From Brevibacillus ruminantium (GTDB lineage: Bacteria > Bacillota > Bacilli > Brevibacillales > Brevibacillaceae): a stretch of DNA of 64,000 nucleotides. The translations under genes and the position numbers were made by a program. This document shows positions 1 through 9,627 of this stretch, one piece after another (positions within the stretch are counted from its first letter, which is position 1; every line of letters begins with the position of its first letter). The notes under the pieces were generated by a model, which was not told the DNA's origin, did not search any database, and saw only the letters and a list, made by a program, of their open reading frames with translations. The stretch spans positions 2,925,001-2,989,000 of the forward strand of contig NZ_CP098755.1 in NCBI RefSeq assembly GCF_023746555.1, in the 5' to 3' direction.

Positions 1-1811
1 AACCAGTTTGGCAGCGCACCCATATCACACGCGCCCTGCACGTTGTTGTGGCCGCGCAGCGGATAGGCACCTGCTCCGGGACGCCCAAAGTTACCTGTGA
101 CGAGCAGCAGGTTGGAGATCGCAGCGGAGGTATGGGAACCGCCCACGTTCTGCGTTACACCCATGCCCCAGAGCACACAAGTACCGTCTGCCTCATGGAT
201 CATTTTAGCTGCCTGAATCATTTGTTCCTGTGGAATGCCGGTAATTTCTTCAGCGTATTCCAACGTGTATTTCTCCAGCAACGCTACGAAATCTTCATAG
301 TGATTTGTACGCGCTTTGATAAAGGCTTCATCATGCCAGCCCTGGTCGATGATGTATTTCGCCACTGCCGATAGCCAGACAAAGTCCGTTCCCTGGCGTG
401 GATGGATATACAAATCGGAACGTTCTGCCATCTCGTGCTTGCGCAAATCGGAGACGATCAGCTTTTGGCCAAACAGTTTTTTAGCCCGTTTCACACGCGT
501 AGCCAGTACCGGGTGACCCTCCGTCGGGTTGGCGCCTACGATGATCACCAGACCTGCGGAAGCGATGTCCTTGATCGTACCGGAGTCTGCCCCAAAGCCT
601 ACGGTAGACATCAAGCCGTCCGAAGCAGGAGACTGGCAATAGCGCGAGCAGTTGTCCACGTTATTTGTCTCAAACACCTGACGGGCCAGTTTTTGCATGA
701 GGTACGCTTCCTCATTGGTTGTTTTGGAGGAGCTTACGAAGCCGAGCGCATTGCCGCCGTATTGCTGTTTAATCTGCGACATGCGCTCTGTCATGTAAGT
801 CAGAGCCTCGTCCCAGGTTGCCGGTACAAACTCATCGCCTCTGCGAATCAGCGGCGTGGTCAGGCGCTGGTCGCTATTGATGAAGTCCCAGCCGAATTTT
901 CCTTTCACACATGTGGAGACGCTGTTCACAGGAGCGTTTTCCGACGGCTCAATTTTCAAGATTTTACGATCCTTTGTCCACACTTCAAACGAGCAGCCTA
1001 CCCCGCAGAAAGTACATACTGTCTTGGTTTTCTTGATCCGCGTGTCACGCATGGCGGCCTCAATCTCCGATACCGCGAGAATGCTGCTATACCCCGGCTC
1101 AACTGCTTTCACCAGATCGACCATAGGCGTCATCAGGTCCTGGCTCATCGACGTCATGAAGCCGGCCTCGCCCAGCATGGATTTTTCCATCAATGCGTTA
1201 CACGGACAAACTGTCACACACTGGCCGCAGGATACACAGGATGAATTGTTGATCGAGCGGTTGTCATCCCAGATGACGCGCGGCATTTCGCGCTCCCAGT
1301 CAATTGTCAGCGTCTCGTTGACTTGCAAATCCTGGCATACCTCTACACAGCGGCCGCAGAGAATGCACTGGTTCGGGTCATAACGGTAAAAGGGATGCGA
1401 CATATCTACTTCATAGCCTTTTTCCCGGAAAGGCCGGCTCTGATGCTCTACCTGCAGCAGCTCCGTCGTATTGTGGACACGGCAGTTTCCGTTGTTATTG
1501 TCGCATACCGTGCAATACAGCATATGGTTTTCCAGCACGCGATCCATCGCTTCGGACTGAGCCGCACGGGCTCTCTCGGAGGCGCTCAGAATCTCCATTC
1601 CTTCAGCAATCGTCGTCGAGCAGGCGCGCATGATCTGACCGTCAATTTCACACATACAGGTATCACAGGTCTGAATCGGTCCCAGCACTGGGGAGTAGCA
1701 GATATGCGGATGCTCAATCTCTTTCTCCAGCATGTAATCGAGAATACGGGTTCCCTCTGTCGCCACATGTTCTGTTCCGTTCAATCGAAAACGCACTTTT
1801 TTCTGTTCCAT
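1..1811 (-). CDS. Formate dehydrogenase alpha subunit (molybdopterin, cysteine type), 3' end outside window
   Basis: Cytoplasmic molybdopterin oxidoreductase likely oxidising formate to CO2. 603 residues are visible and the reading frame runs off the window start. The start at 1811 follows a strong GGAGGAGG site. Visible modules: an N-terminal plant-type [2Fe-2S] domain (Cys38, 49, 52, 64), a His-Cys cluster region (HMLYC, CTVC, residues 96-110), two ferredoxin motifs (CILCGRC near 149, CVSCGQC near 192) and the FdhA [4Fe-4S] motif CTFCGVGC at 266-273. The residue aligning with selenocysteine of E. coli FdhF is Cys392 (context NCSRYCQSP), so no SECIS element is needed. Domain order matches B. 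subtilis YrhE/YjgC. The physiological electron acceptor cannot be read from the sequence. Confidence 0.9.
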   Translation of the reverse strand, partial: MEQKKVRFRLNGTEHVATEGTRILDYMLEKEIEHPHICYSPVLGPIQTCDTCMCEIDGQIMRACSTTIAEGMEILSASERARAAQSEAMDRVLENHMLYCTVCDNNNGNCRVHNTTELLQVEHQSRPFREKGYEVDMSHPFYRYDPNQCILCGRCVEVCQDLQVNETLTIDWEREMPRVIWDDNRSINNSSCVSCGQCVTVCPCNALMEKSMLGEAGFMTSMSQDLMTPMVDLVKAVEPGYSSILAVSEIEAAMRDTRIKKTKTVCTFCGVGCSFEVWTKDRKILKIEPSENAPVNSVSTCVKGKFGWDFINSDQRLTTPLIRRGDEFVPATWDEALTYMTERMSQIKQQYGGNALGFVSSSKTTNEEAYLMQKLARQVFETNNVDNCSRYCQSPASDGLMSTVGFGADSGTIKDIASAGLVIIVGANPTEGHPVLATRVKRAKKLFGQKLIVSDLRKHEMAERSDLYIHPRQGTDFVWLSAVAKYIIDQGWHDEAFIKARTNHYEDFVALLEKYTLEYAEEITGIPQEQMIQAAKMIHEADGTCVLWGMGVTQNVGGSHTSAAISNLLLVTGNFGRPGAGAYPLRGHNNVQGACDMGALPNW

Positions 1812-1831
1812 GGCTCCTCCTCCATATAAAA

Positions 1832-1891
1832 AACCCACCATAAAGCAACTTGTACAAACACAGGTTTGCCCAAGTCGTTTTATGGCGGGTT
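1832..1891 (-). promoter_or_regulatory. Leader hairpin with U-tract before formate dehydrogenase (candidate attenuator)
   Basis: On the minus strand two 20-nt arms (1891-1872 and 1851-1832) pair at 19 of 20 positions including two G-U pairs, around a 20-nt loop. Six U residues follow the stem, a few bases before the GGAGGAGG site of the formate dehydrogenase gene. The geometry is that of an intrinsic terminator inside a 5' leader. No known riboswitch consensus was recognised upstream of it. Confidence 0.65.
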
Positions 1892-2001
1892 AACACTTAG
1901 CATGTCTCATACCAGTTATCAATCCAACCATCTGTCAGCAGAAAGTCAGAATGTGCCAGGAATGAAAATATTCCCGCAACATCGATGAACTTCCCTCCCC
2001 C

Positions 2002-2029
2002 ATTATAATCAAACAAGGGGATTTTGCAA
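2002..2029 (-). promoter_or_regulatory. SigA-type promoter for formate dehydrogenase
   Basis: TTGCAA (2029-2024) is separated by 16 nt from a perfect TATAAT (2007-2002). Transcription would begin near 1995 and give a leader of about 185 nt containing the hairpin at 1832-1891. Confidence 0.7.
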
Positions 2030-2201
2030 GAGAAAACCCTTACATTGGCAGCCTAGATTCTGTCTTTCGCACCGATAATAGTGGCCTCAATCGATGGCTG
2101 ATGTCTTTCTTTCTCACAAACTGGGCAATCTGGAGAAAGGAAATTGATTCAAGATGCCGAAATAGTGATGGTTGAGCAAATAGAAAGGAAGGAAACCTCT
2201 T

Positions 2202-2540
2202 ATGGATTGTATTTTTTGTAAAATTGTAAACGGTGATATACCTGCAAAAAAGGTATATGAAGATGAACACGTCATTGCGTTTCACGACATCAACCCGATC
2301 GCGCCTGTACACGTACTCACGATCCCCAAGAAGCATATTGCCTCTCTTTTGGAGATTCAGCCGGAGGACAAAGAACTGATCGGTCATTTGCACCTCTCTC
2401 TGCAAAAAGTAGCGGCTGAGCTTGGCGTAGAGGAATCCGGATTCCGCGTCATCACCAATACGGGCGCTCACGGACAGCAAACCGTCTTTCACATCCATTA
2501 TCACTTGATCGGCGGTCGACAACTGGAGTGGAAGATGTAA
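2202..2540 (+). CDS. HIT family nucleotide hydrolase/transferase (HinT/Hit-like)
   Basis: 112-residue cytosolic histidine-triad protein, probably acting on nucleoside phosphoramidates or adenylated nucleotides. The active-site triad is at His97, His99 and His101 (FHIHYHLIGG), and CIFC at residues 3-6 is the structural zinc motif seen in many bacterial Hit proteins. Full length for the family, with a good AGGAAGGAAA site upstream. It is monocistronic and converges on ypdA across a shared hairpin. Confidence 0.92.
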   Translation: MDCIFCKIVNGDIPAKKVYEDEHVIAFHDINPIAPVHVLTIPKKHIASLLEIQPEDKELIGHLHLSLQKVAAELGVEESGFRVITNTGAHGQQTVFHIHYHLIGGRQLEWKM

Positions 2541-2554
2541 CATAGGTAGAAAAA

Positions 2555-2604
2555 GGAAAAAGACAGTGTATGCGACTACTACGGACGCATCATTGTCTTT
2601 TTCC
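2555..2604. terminator. Bidirectional terminator between hit and ypdA
   Basis: A long imperfect inverted repeat, GGAAAAAGACA ... TGTCTTTTTCC, with a GTGTATGCG/ACGCATCAT inner stem. The A/T-rich outer arms supply a U-run in both directions between the two convergent genes. Confidence 0.7.
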
Positions 2605-2631
2605 GTTTCAATCATCAATTTTCCGTACTCT

Positions 2632-3621
2632 CTAGTCGCTGCTCTTTGTCGATAGCCGTTTTGCGATGCCGTCAGCAATCAATTTGCCATGATCCCGTCC
2701 ATTTTCGATGAAGATCGCATTGGCATGCTCTCCGGATGCGATGACCCCGGCGATATACAAACCGGGTACGTTTGTTTCCATTGTCGACGAGTCATGTACG
2801 GGCTCTCCGGTTTGCGGATTGGTTTTGGCGCCGAGTGCTTGGAGCATCGCCCGGTCTGGTCGAAAGCCAATCAGTGAAAACACAAAATCATTCTCCAGCG
2901 TCTTCGTTTCACCATCTACCCGGACGAGCACTTCCTTCTCTCTGATTTCCTGCACCTCTGCGGAATACAGGACATGGATGCGTCCTTTTTCGGCAAGGCT
3001 TTCAAAAATTGGCCGGGTCCAGGCTTTGACTCGATCAGACAGCTCCGGCTTGCGGCAAATTACCGTTACATCTGCCCCTGCTCTTTCCAAATCCATTGCT
3101 GCATCCACGGCAGAGTTGTTGCCTCCGATCAATGCTACCTTCATACCTGCATAGGGATGCGCTTCCGTAAAAAAGGAAGAGACCTTTTCCAGATTCTCTC
3201 CTGGTACATTCAGTCGATTGGGATTGTCAAAGTACCCAGTGGCCATCACCAGATTTTTACACCGATATTCATGAGTTTCCTGAAAACGATCCGTGGTTCT
3301 GATCAGAAATCCTTCCGCTTCCTTTTCTACGTGATAGACGGACTCATACAGCTGTATACGCAGCCGGTTGCGGGAAGCGACCAACCGGTAATACTGTAAC
3401 GCCTCAATCCTCGTCGGCTTTTCATTTGGCGTGGAAAAGGGAATGTCGCCAATCTCGAGACGATCCGGTGTACTATGAAAAATCATAAAGGTCGGATAGC
3501 GATAAATGGAGTTGACCAGCGTTCCTTTTTCAATGAGCAGCGGGTCAATCCCCCGTTTTTTCAATTCGACAGCGGCGGCAAGTCCACAAGGTCCTGCCCC
3601 GATGATGATGACTTGTTCCAT
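2632..3621 (-). CDS. ypdA: YpdA family flavin-dependent oxidoreductase (bacillithiol disulfide reductase)
   Basis: 329-residue pyridine nucleotide-disulfide-type flavoprotein. The FAD motif GAGPCG is near residue 8, followed by NSIYRYPTF, a pattern typical of YpdA. A second Rossmann motif GGNNSAVDA lies in the middle and the FAD motif IAGV near the C-terminus. YpdA/Bdr proteins reduce bacillithiol disulfide with NADPH in Firmicutes. The methionine at 3621 is preferred over one seven codons upstream because known YpdA proteins start directly before the dinucleotide fold. Confidence 0.88.
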   Translation of the reverse strand: MEQVIIIGAGPCGLAAAVELKKRGIDPLLIEKGTLVNSIYRYPTFMIFHSTPDRLEIGDIPFSTPNEKPTRIEALQYYRLVASRNRLRIQLYESVYHVEKEAEGFLIRTTDRFQETHEYRCKNLVMATGYFDNPNRLNVPGENLEKVSSFFTEAHPYAGMKVALIGGNNSAVDAAMDLERAGADVTVICRKPELSDRVKAWTRPIFESLAEKGRIHVLYSAEVQEIREKEVLVRVDGETKTLENDFVFSLIGFRPDRAMLQALGAKTNPQTGEPVHDSSTMETNVPGLYIAGVIASGEHANAIFIENGRDHGKLIADGIAKRLSTKSSD

Positions 3622-3844
3622 GGTTCCCTTCCATCCTCCCATTACTTGTCTCTCTTTTCAGCAAATACTCTTTCTGTTTTTCCCCTCTCATCATAACATA
3701 CCCGATTCTACATAATGACACTCCCGCAGGTGTATGCAACGGCTCTTCTCTGTACTATTTCCAGAAAGTGATGAATGAAAGCGTATTTTCATTTCTTTAC
3801 ACTAAAAGAGACATTGCAAAATTACAGAAAGAAAGAGAAGAGCC

Positions 3845-5443
3845 ATGTATACAAAACGCATACATATCCTGATTACGTGTCTATTTTGGATCATGACCCT
3901 GTTCACCCTTTCACTGGGAGTCTCCGCTTCGGCTAACCAAACCATCTCATTCAAGGACATCTCCTCCAGCTACGCGCGAGAGGATATTCTTGCCCTTTCC
4001 AAAGCCGGAATCGTGCTGGGGGATGCCCAAGGCTACTATCATCCAAAGCAAGCTGTCACGCGGGCCGAGTTTGTCGCCATGTTGACCCGCACCTGGGGAT
4101 TGAAGTCAGTAAACAGTCAAATACCAGCCTATCTCGATGTGCCGAAAAGCTCCTGGGCATACGGTTCTGTGCAGGCTGCAGTGACGCTAGGGATTGCCAA
4201 TGGTACATCTGCAAAGACATTTTCTCCCAACCGGACGATCACACGACAGGAAGCGGCAACCTTGCTGATGCGGGCCCTGAAAGGGGAGCTCAGCCAATCT
4301 GCTCAGGTTTCCCTGAATGACCGATACCAGGTGGCAGCATGGGCACTGCCCTATGTACAAGAAGCGGTCCACGAAAAAATCCTCGTGGGGTATCAAGGGT
4401 ATTTTCGTCCGAATGCATTCTTGTCACGCGAGGAAACAGCGGTCCTTCTCAATCGCCTGAAAACCAAAATGGACCAGTCACAGGCAAAAGCCAAAACACC
4501 CATTATTTTAGGATGGCAGTATCAATCGACGACAGATGAATTCATTCGAGTGGTGAAGGATTCGCCGATCAATACACTTTCACCTCGCTGGTTTTACCTG
4601 CAACCAGATGGTACCGTCGTCGATTATGCGGAAGCCTCACTCGTTCAGTGGGCTCAACAGAATGGACGACAAGTGTGGCCGTTGTTTGGAAACAGGTTTG
4701 ATGCCAAAGCGACGAATCAGGCGCTCTCCAGCCAAGCCAATCGGACCCGCATCATCCAAAGGCTGGTCGAGCTGTCTGACAAGTATCAACTGGATGGCAT
4801 TAACATCGATTTCGAAAATATTCTCCCTGGTGACCGCGATGCTTTCACCGCCTTTATCAAAGAAATGACGGACGTCTTGCATGCCAAAGGGAAAAAGGTA
4901 TCGGTTGATGTGCCCCCCGACACGCAATCAGATTGGAGTGCAGCCTATGACTACGCAAATCTCGGCAAGTACGCGGATTACGTCGTACTCATGGGTTATG
5001 AAGAACACTGGGAAGGAGGGTCCACCGCCGGATCCGTCTCTTCTCTTCCCTGGTTGAACAGAATATCAAATCAGTTGTTGTCACGTATTCCTGCCAACAA
5101 ATTTATCGTCGGACTTCCGCTCTACACCAGAGACTGGTACAAGACCAACGGCACATGGCAATCACAGGATCTCCTTGTCTTAGAGTCGTTTCAGTTCCTT
5201 TCCCAAAACAGGACGAGTCCGACATGGGACCCTGGCGTTTCGCAGTATCAAGCAAGCTATCAAAAGAACGGGGCTTCTCATCAAATCTGGATGGAAGAGA
5301 GTCGTTCACTCGGTGCCAAAATGAGTGCCAGCTTGCACCAGCCGATTGCCGGATTTGCTTACTGGTACGTGGGTGAGTCCCTGCCGGAAGTGTGGAATGT
5401 CATCTCCAATGTCTACACCCTGCAAAAATGGAAAGCACTTTGA
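3845..5443 (+). CDS. Secreted SLH-domain GH18 glycosidase
   Basis: 532 residues: a signal peptide (1-29, cut near VSASA), three S-layer homology repeats (about 34-86, 95-148, 160-207), then a glycoside hydrolase 18 barrel from about 218. The GH18 signature LDGINIDFEN places the general acid at Glu324 with Asp322 and Asp317. The C-terminal half resembles the YdhD/YaaH/SleL type that cleaves cortex or wall glycan. SLH repeats instead of LysM point to anchoring on pyruvylated secondary wall polymer. Monocistronic; it ends at a strong terminator. Confidence 0.88.
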   Translation: MYTKRIHILITCLFWIMTLFTLSLGVSASANQTISFKDISSSYAREDILALSKAGIVLGDAQGYYHPKQAVTRAEFVAMLTRTWGLKSVNSQIPAYLDVPKSSWAYGSVQAAVTLGIANGTSAKTFSPNRTITRQEAATLLMRALKGELSQSAQVSLNDRYQVAAWALPYVQEAVHEKILVGYQGYFRPNAFLSREETAVLLNRLKTKMDQSQAKAKTPIILGWQYQSTTDEFIRVVKDSPINTLSPRWFYLQPDGTVVDYAEASLVQWAQQNGRQVWPLFGNRFDAKATNQALSSQANRTRIIQRLVELSDKYQLDGINIDFENILPGDRDAFTAFIKEMTDVLHAKGKKVSVDVPPDTQSDWSAAYDYANLGKYADYVVLMGYEEHWEGGSTAGSVSSLPWLNRISNQLLSRIPANKFIVGLPLYTRDWYKTNGTWQSQDLLVLESFQFLSQNRTSPTWDPGVSQYQASYQKNGASHQIWMEESRSLGAKMSASLHQPIAGFAYWYVGESLPEVWNVISNVYTLQKWKAL

Positions 5444-5455
5444 ACCACAAAAAAA

Positions 5456-5482
5456 CAAGCCTGAATGCAGGCTTGTTTTTTT
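5456..5482. terminator. Intrinsic terminator after the SLH-GH18 gene
   Basis: Perfect 8-bp stem CAAGCCTG / CAGGCTTG with loop AATG, followed by seven T on the plus strand and preceded by a run of A, so it can also serve tdh on the minus strand. Confidence 0.9.
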
Positions 5483-5507
5483 ATTGACGTCACTTGAAAA
5501 TCGCCCG

Positions 5508-6470
5508 TTAGCTGATTTTTTGCAGCAGCTTGCCTTTCAGCTTCGCGAGCATGTCAGCGGTCATCTTTTCCAGGTCATACTTGGCTGCAAACCCCCATTC
5601 CTCACGGGCTGCGGTGGCATCGATGGCATTGGGCCAACTGTCAGCAATCGCCTGGCGAACCGGGTCCACATCGTATTTCATTACAAAGGATGGAATATGC
5701 TTTTGGATGGCTCTGGCGACATCCTCCGGTTCAATGCTCATGGCGGTTACATTGAAGGCGTTGCGATGCTTCAATTTGGCTGGATCGGCCTCCATCAGGC
5801 TGATAATGGCTTGCAAAGCGTCCGGCATGTACATCATGTCCATATAGGTTCCCTTTGCAATATAGGACGTGTAGCTTCCCTCTTGGATTGCTTGGTAATA
5901 AATATCCACCGCGTAATCTGTTGTACCTCCGCCGGGAGGAGTGACGTAGGAAATCAATCCAGGGAAACGCACTCCCCTCGTATCCACACCGAACTTATGG
6001 AAGTAGTAATCACACAGCAGTTCGCCGGAAACCTTGTTGACACCGTACATGGTAGTTGGACGCTGGATCGTGTCCTGCGGTGTATGATCCTTCGGCGTCG
6101 TCGGACCAAACGCTCCAATCGAACTGGGTGTAAAAAACTGACAGCCCAGCTCACGGGATACCTCCAAGGCGTTGACCAAGCCACCCATATTCAAATTCCA
6201 GGCCAAAAGTGGCTTTGCCTCTGCCGTTGCAGATAACAACGCTGCCAAATGCATGAAGGTATCGACCTGATGCTTTTTCGCGATGTCAAACATCGCTTTT
6301 GCATCGGTGACATCGAGCACTTCAAAAGGACCTGATTGCACCGTTTGATGGTCCTCCGGCTTTCTGATATCCGTCGCAATTACCTGATCAGCGCCGTACA
6401 CTTCACGCAGTTTTGCAGTCAGCTCGGAACCGATCTGGCCCAAAGCACCCGTGATTAAAATCCTCTTCAT
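5508..6470 (-). CDS. tdh: L-threonine 3-dehydrogenase, SDR/epimerase type
   Basis: 320-residue NAD-dependent short-chain dehydrogenase of the GalE-like class that oxidises L-threonine to 2-amino-3-oxobutanoate. The Rossmann motif TGALGQIG is at residues 7-14 and the catalytic pair is in MYGVNK (YxxxK). Its ATG overlaps the TGA of kbl by 4 nt (6467-6470), which implies translational coupling. The pairing with kbl identifies the role more securely than the fold alone. This short-chain enzyme is unrelated to the zinc-type Tdh of E. coli. Confidence 0.9.
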   Translation of the reverse strand: MKRILITGALGQIGSELTAKLREVYGADQVIATDIRKPEDHQTVQSGPFEVLDVTDAKAMFDIAKKHQVDTFMHLAALLSATAEAKPLLAWNLNMGGLVNALEVSRELGCQFFTPSSIGAFGPTTPKDHTPQDTIQRPTTMYGVNKVSGELLCDYYFHKFGVDTRGVRFPGLISYVTPPGGGTTDYAVDIYYQAIQEGSYTSYIAKGTYMDMMYMPDALQAIISLMEADPAKLKHRNAFNVTAMSIEPEDVARAIQKHIPSFVMKYDVDPVRQAIADSWPNAIDATAAREEWGFAAKYDLEKMTADMLAKLKGKLLQKIS

Positions 6471-7660
6471 GAAAGAATCCCCATTTCTTTGCCCACTTTT
6501 TCGTAGATGTGTAATGCTTCATCAAGCATTTCTTTTGTATGTGCGGCTGTCGGCATATTGCGCACGCGGCCTGTTCCGCGCGGCACTGTCGGGAATACAA
6601 TCGCTTTGGCATATACACCGGCGTCGTACAGGCGTTTGCTGAATTCTTGTGTCTTTTGCTCGTCCCCGATCACGCAAGGAGTAATTGGCGTTTCACTCTT
6701 TCCAATGTCAAAACCGAGCGCTTTTAGACCTTTTTTCAGATAGTTGCCGTTTTCCCACAGACGGTCATGCAATTCCGTACTGCTTTGCAAAATATCGATA
6801 GCTGTCATGCTGGCGGCCACATCCGCAGGGGTCAATGAAGTAGAGAATAAAAACGGTCTGCTGCGTACTTTCAACCAATCGATCAAGTTTTGGCGGCCAG
6901 CGACATAACCGCCGACAACCCCGATTGCCTTGGACAAGGTGCCGATCTGGAAGTCAATTTTGTCAGAGAGGCCAAAATGCTTGACCGTACCGGCCCCTTT
7001 CCCCAGCACGCCAGAACCATGTGCATCGTCAACATAGGTGATCAGGTCAAATTCTTCGGCAACCTCTACAATTTCCGGAAGCTTGGCGATGTCGCCATCC
7101 ATGGAAAACACGCCGTCCGTGATCACCATAACTTTCTTATATTTGCCTGACTGCGTCGCTTCCTTGGCTTTTGCCCGCAGATCCTCGATATCCGAGTGAT
7201 TGAAACGAATAATCTGAGCCCGGGAAAGACGGCAACCGTCGATGATTGAGGCATGATTCAACTCATCAGAAAGGATGGCATCATCTTTATCCATCACGGC
7301 AGAGATCGCAGCCATGTTGCAGTTGAAGCCGGATTGATAGGCGATGGCAGCTTCCGTGTGTTTGAAGGCGGCGAGCTTTTCTTCGAGCTGAATATGCAAC
7401 TCCAGTGTGCCGTTAATCGTCCGCACTGCGCCTGCGCCTACCCCGTACTTTTCAGCAGCTTTGACTGCCGCTTCGATCAGGCGTCGGTCCGTCGCCAGGC
7501 CCAAATAGTTGTTGGAAGAGAGATTGATCAATTGTTTCCCTGAAATGGTGATGATCGGACCGTTTGCACTTTGCAGCGGGTCAATCACGTTATATAAACC
7601 TTTGCTTTTGAGGTCAGCCAGATTTTCTTCCAAAAAATGTTCCAATGCTTTGCTTCCCAT
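6467..7660 (-). CDS. kbl: Glycine C-acetyltransferase (2-amino-3-ketobutyrate CoA ligase)
   Basis: 397-residue PLP enzyme of the alpha-oxoamine synthase family. It cleaves 2-amino-3-oxobutanoate with CoA to glycine and acetyl-CoA. DDAHGSG and the PLP lysine in [11 protein letters not shown] are present. The start at 7660 (MGSKALEHF) follows GGGAGG by 8 nt; the frame stays open for 37 codons upstream but without family similarity. First gene of the kbl-tdh operon. Confidence 0.92.
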   Translation of the reverse strand: MGSKALEHFLEENLADLKSKGLYNVIDPLQSANGPIITISGKQLINLSSNNYLGLATDRRLIEAAVKAAEKYGVGAGAVRTINGTLELHIQLEEKLAAFKHTEAAIAYQSGFNCNMAAISAVMDKDDAILSDELNHASIIDGCRLSRAQIIRFNHSDIEDLRAKAKEATQSGKYKKVMVITDGVFSMDGDIAKLPEIVEVAEEFDLITYVDDAHGSGVLGKGAGTVKHFGLSDKIDFQIGTLSKAIGVVGGYVAGRQNLIDWLKVRSRPFLFSTSLTPADVAASMTAIDILQSSTELHDRLWENGNYLKKGLKALGFDIGKSETPITPCVIGDEQKTQEFSKRLYDAGVYAKAIVFPTVPRGTGRVRNMPTAAHTKEMLDEALHIYEKVGKEMGILS

Positions 7661-8103
7661 AAAAAAACCTCCCAACGTAATGAATAATGAAATACCCCCG
7701 AAACTTGCGTACAACGACGAAAGAATACATTCAACGAATACAAGTGTCCTCTTGGTATGTACATACATCAAGCTGCAAACCCTTATTTAACAACCTTTGT
7801 TTATTCATCATATCATCATTATCCCAAAACGTCCATATGACATAGACATGAATGTAAACGGTATCTTTTGCATTCCTCACTGTTTACGCTCCCCTTTTTC
7901 AGGAGAATTAGCCATGCCCTCTCACACTGTTGCAGACTTCATTCACTTGCTTTGAGAACGGGGAGGCTCGGCAGTTGAATGTCCGTTTTAGACGTTAGTG
8001 CCAGATGCAAGCGTAATCGCGATAATCGCTGCAAAAAAAAGCCGCAGGCGATCCACAATGCTCGGATCACCTGCGACACAGGTCAAAAACACTTGACGTA
8101 TGA
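7661..8103. other. Gene-free interval upstream of kbl
   Basis: 443 nt without a supported gene. It holds the kbl ribosome binding site at one end and the terminator of the ferredoxin gene (8033-8077) at the other. A GTAAAC ... GTTTAC inverted repeat lies around 7855-7890 with unknown meaning. I could not assign a convincing promoter or riboswitch. Confidence 0.5.
8033..8077 (-). terminator. Intrinsic terminator of the ferredoxin gene
   Basis: On the minus strand the arms 8077-8064 and 8054-8041 (GTCGCAGGTGATCC / GGATCGCCTGCGGC) pair and are followed by eight T. Confidence 0.9.
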
Positions 8104-8478
8104 CTAAGCCCTTCTCTCTGATTTAAACATGCCTTCAGGGGCCTCAGCCGCCCTTTCAAAACCATGGGGGCCGAGCTGGTGAGAAACATGGGATTTCAGA
8201 GGCTCTCCCTGTACCAAATGCTTTTCAACCAACTCCTCTGCAAGCTCGGGAGTCATTTTTCGATACCAGATTGCGTCAGGGTATACAATAACGACGCAAG
8301 AATCTTCACAACGACCGTTGCACAGCGTTTTCGTCGTATGTACCAGATCGTCAATCCCGGTCTCCTTAATTGCTGAGCGGATTGCTTTGGTGACTTCTTC
8401 TGCGCCCGCCCGTGTACAACTGCCGCCGTTGCAAAGAATGACGTGACGCTGTGTACGGGATAGATTCCATGTTGCCAT
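8104..8478 (-). CDS. Thioredoxin-like [2Fe-2S] ferredoxin
   Basis: 124-residue soluble protein with the Shethna/NuoE-like cysteine pattern: LCNGGSC near the N-terminus and LCNGRCEDSC about 40 residues later, then a VVYPDAIWYRKMT segment typical of this family. It probably carries one [2Fe-2S] cluster for electron transfer, partner unknown. The start at 8478 follows GGAGAGGAGG. The 61 upstream in-frame codons overlap the next gene and are not counted. Confidence 0.82.
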   Translation of the reverse strand: MATWNLSRTQRHVILCNGGSCTRAGAEEVTKAIRSAIKETGIDDLVHTTKTLCNGRCEDSCVVIVYPDAIWYRKMTPELAEELVEKHLVQGEPLKSHVSHQLGPHGFERAAEAPEGMFKSERRA

Positions 8479-8596
8479 CGGTGTGTTCCTCCTCTCCTTT
8501 CCCAACATACGTAGATAGAAGATTTTTGTCTCAAATTTACATTTTAACAAAAAAGATGCCGATAATCGCGGAAAGCTGCACTTTGGGCCAAGGCAA

Positions 8597-9484
8597 TTAT
8601 TTTGGCCCAGGGCTATTATACGATCCGTCCAGAATATACGTGCAAACTTGCTCAATCTCACCCCTGGCTTTTCCAGAAATGGCCCAGATTTTCCCCTTGT
8701 TCTCCACGTACAGCGTATAGTTTTGATCCACTTCTACCCAAATGACGGGCAGTCCTTTGAAGCGATCCGCTTGCAGGTACAGCTTTTCAGCGTCTGCTAC
8801 GATATGTGCGATCACCGGAGCATGGGGGATGGGCAACCAGCAGGTCACAACAAGCCCCTCGCTGTTTTCGATCCAGTTCCATCCGTATGAATTTTGCCAG
8901 ACGGGTCTGTCCTCTTTGTCATAGCCAGCTATCGTCCCCTTGATCGGAGGGTTATGGGCAAGATGTCTTTCGAGCACGATGACATCGATTTGCCAGCCTT
9001 CCACAGATGCAGAACCTGCCGCTACTCTTTTCCGAATAGGTAATCCCTGAATGTCCCGTAAAGCCAGCCTCTCAGCCAGAGTTGAAACACCCCAGGCCAT
9101 ACGTTCCTCATCGCTCGTATCATCAACAGGGGGAAGCCTGTACACACCGCCAAACAGCAAAAACTGGCAGCCATATTTGATCGGCTTCCCTTGGAAAAGC
9201 AGCCACCGGTCAAGCGCAGCCGCAGCCAGCCATTTGGCCTCTGTACAGCCCATGTCCACTGCTCTTTTTGCCCAGTGATAAGCCTGCAGCCAATCCGGCA
9301 GCTCTTCTCCGTGCTGAAAAATAACAGCAGCGAACAGAAAATCTTCTGCATCCCTCAATCCGCCCTCAACTTCGATCTTTCTGACTCGTTCTCGCCGAGC
9401 GCGGTCCCTTTCTACTCGGCTCGGATTCATCTCTCGCAAATCCTTCTGATCTTCTTCCAGTAATCGCCGGAGCTCTGTATTCAC
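8597..9484 (-). CDS. Hypothetical protein with Sel1/TPR-like N-terminal half
   Basis: 295 residues, no signal peptide. Residues 1-40 are highly charged and probably helical. Residues 45-140 contain AEDFLFAAVIFQHG, AYHWAKRAV and KWLAAAALDRWL, a helical pattern like Sel1/TPR solenoids, followed by KYGCQF and DEERMAWGV. I recall similar motifs in uncharacterised bacterial proteins but cannot name a family. The C-terminal 150 residues look beta-rich (WQIDVIVLE, PVWQNSYGWNW). It may be two domains. Function unknown. It is read divergently from xerS. Confidence 0.65.
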   Translation of the reverse strand: MNTELRRLLEEDQKDLREMNPSRVERDRARRERVRKIEVEGGLRDAEDFLFAAVIFQHGEELPDWLQAYHWAKRAVDMGCTEAKWLAAAALDRWLLFQGKPIKYGCQFLLFGGVYRLPPVDDTSDEERMAWGVSTLAERLALRDIQGLPIRKRVAAGSASVEGWQIDVIVLERHLAHNPPIKGTIAGYDKEDRPVWQNSYGWNWIENSEGLVVTCWLPIPHAPVIAHIVADAEKLYLQADRFKGLPVIWVEVDQNYTLYVENKGKIWAISGKARGEIEQVCTYILDGSYNSPGPK

Positions 9485-9627
9485 AAACTCTCTCCTTATC
9501 TCCCGAGGAACTTTCTTTCTCTTTCTGTCTGTTTGCTTGCGGTTGTCGATAGCGAATGCTTCTCCCTTATTATAGTAAATCGTTCCCGAGCAAGGACAGA
9601 GGTTTTCCGTAGAGGATCAATAGATAT

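Larger units (their letters stand above)
1812..2201. other. Intergenic region between fdh and hit
   Basis: No credible coding sequence. On the minus strand it holds the fdh promoter and leader hairpin. On the plus strand it ends with a GAAAGGAAGGAAA ribosome binding site for the HIT gene. Confidence 0.6.

Noticed and set aside
7855-7890. GTAAAC/GTTTAC inverted repeat as an operator of kbl
   Set aside because: The arms are short, the spacing is wide and the distance from kbl is about 200 nt; chance occurrence is likely.
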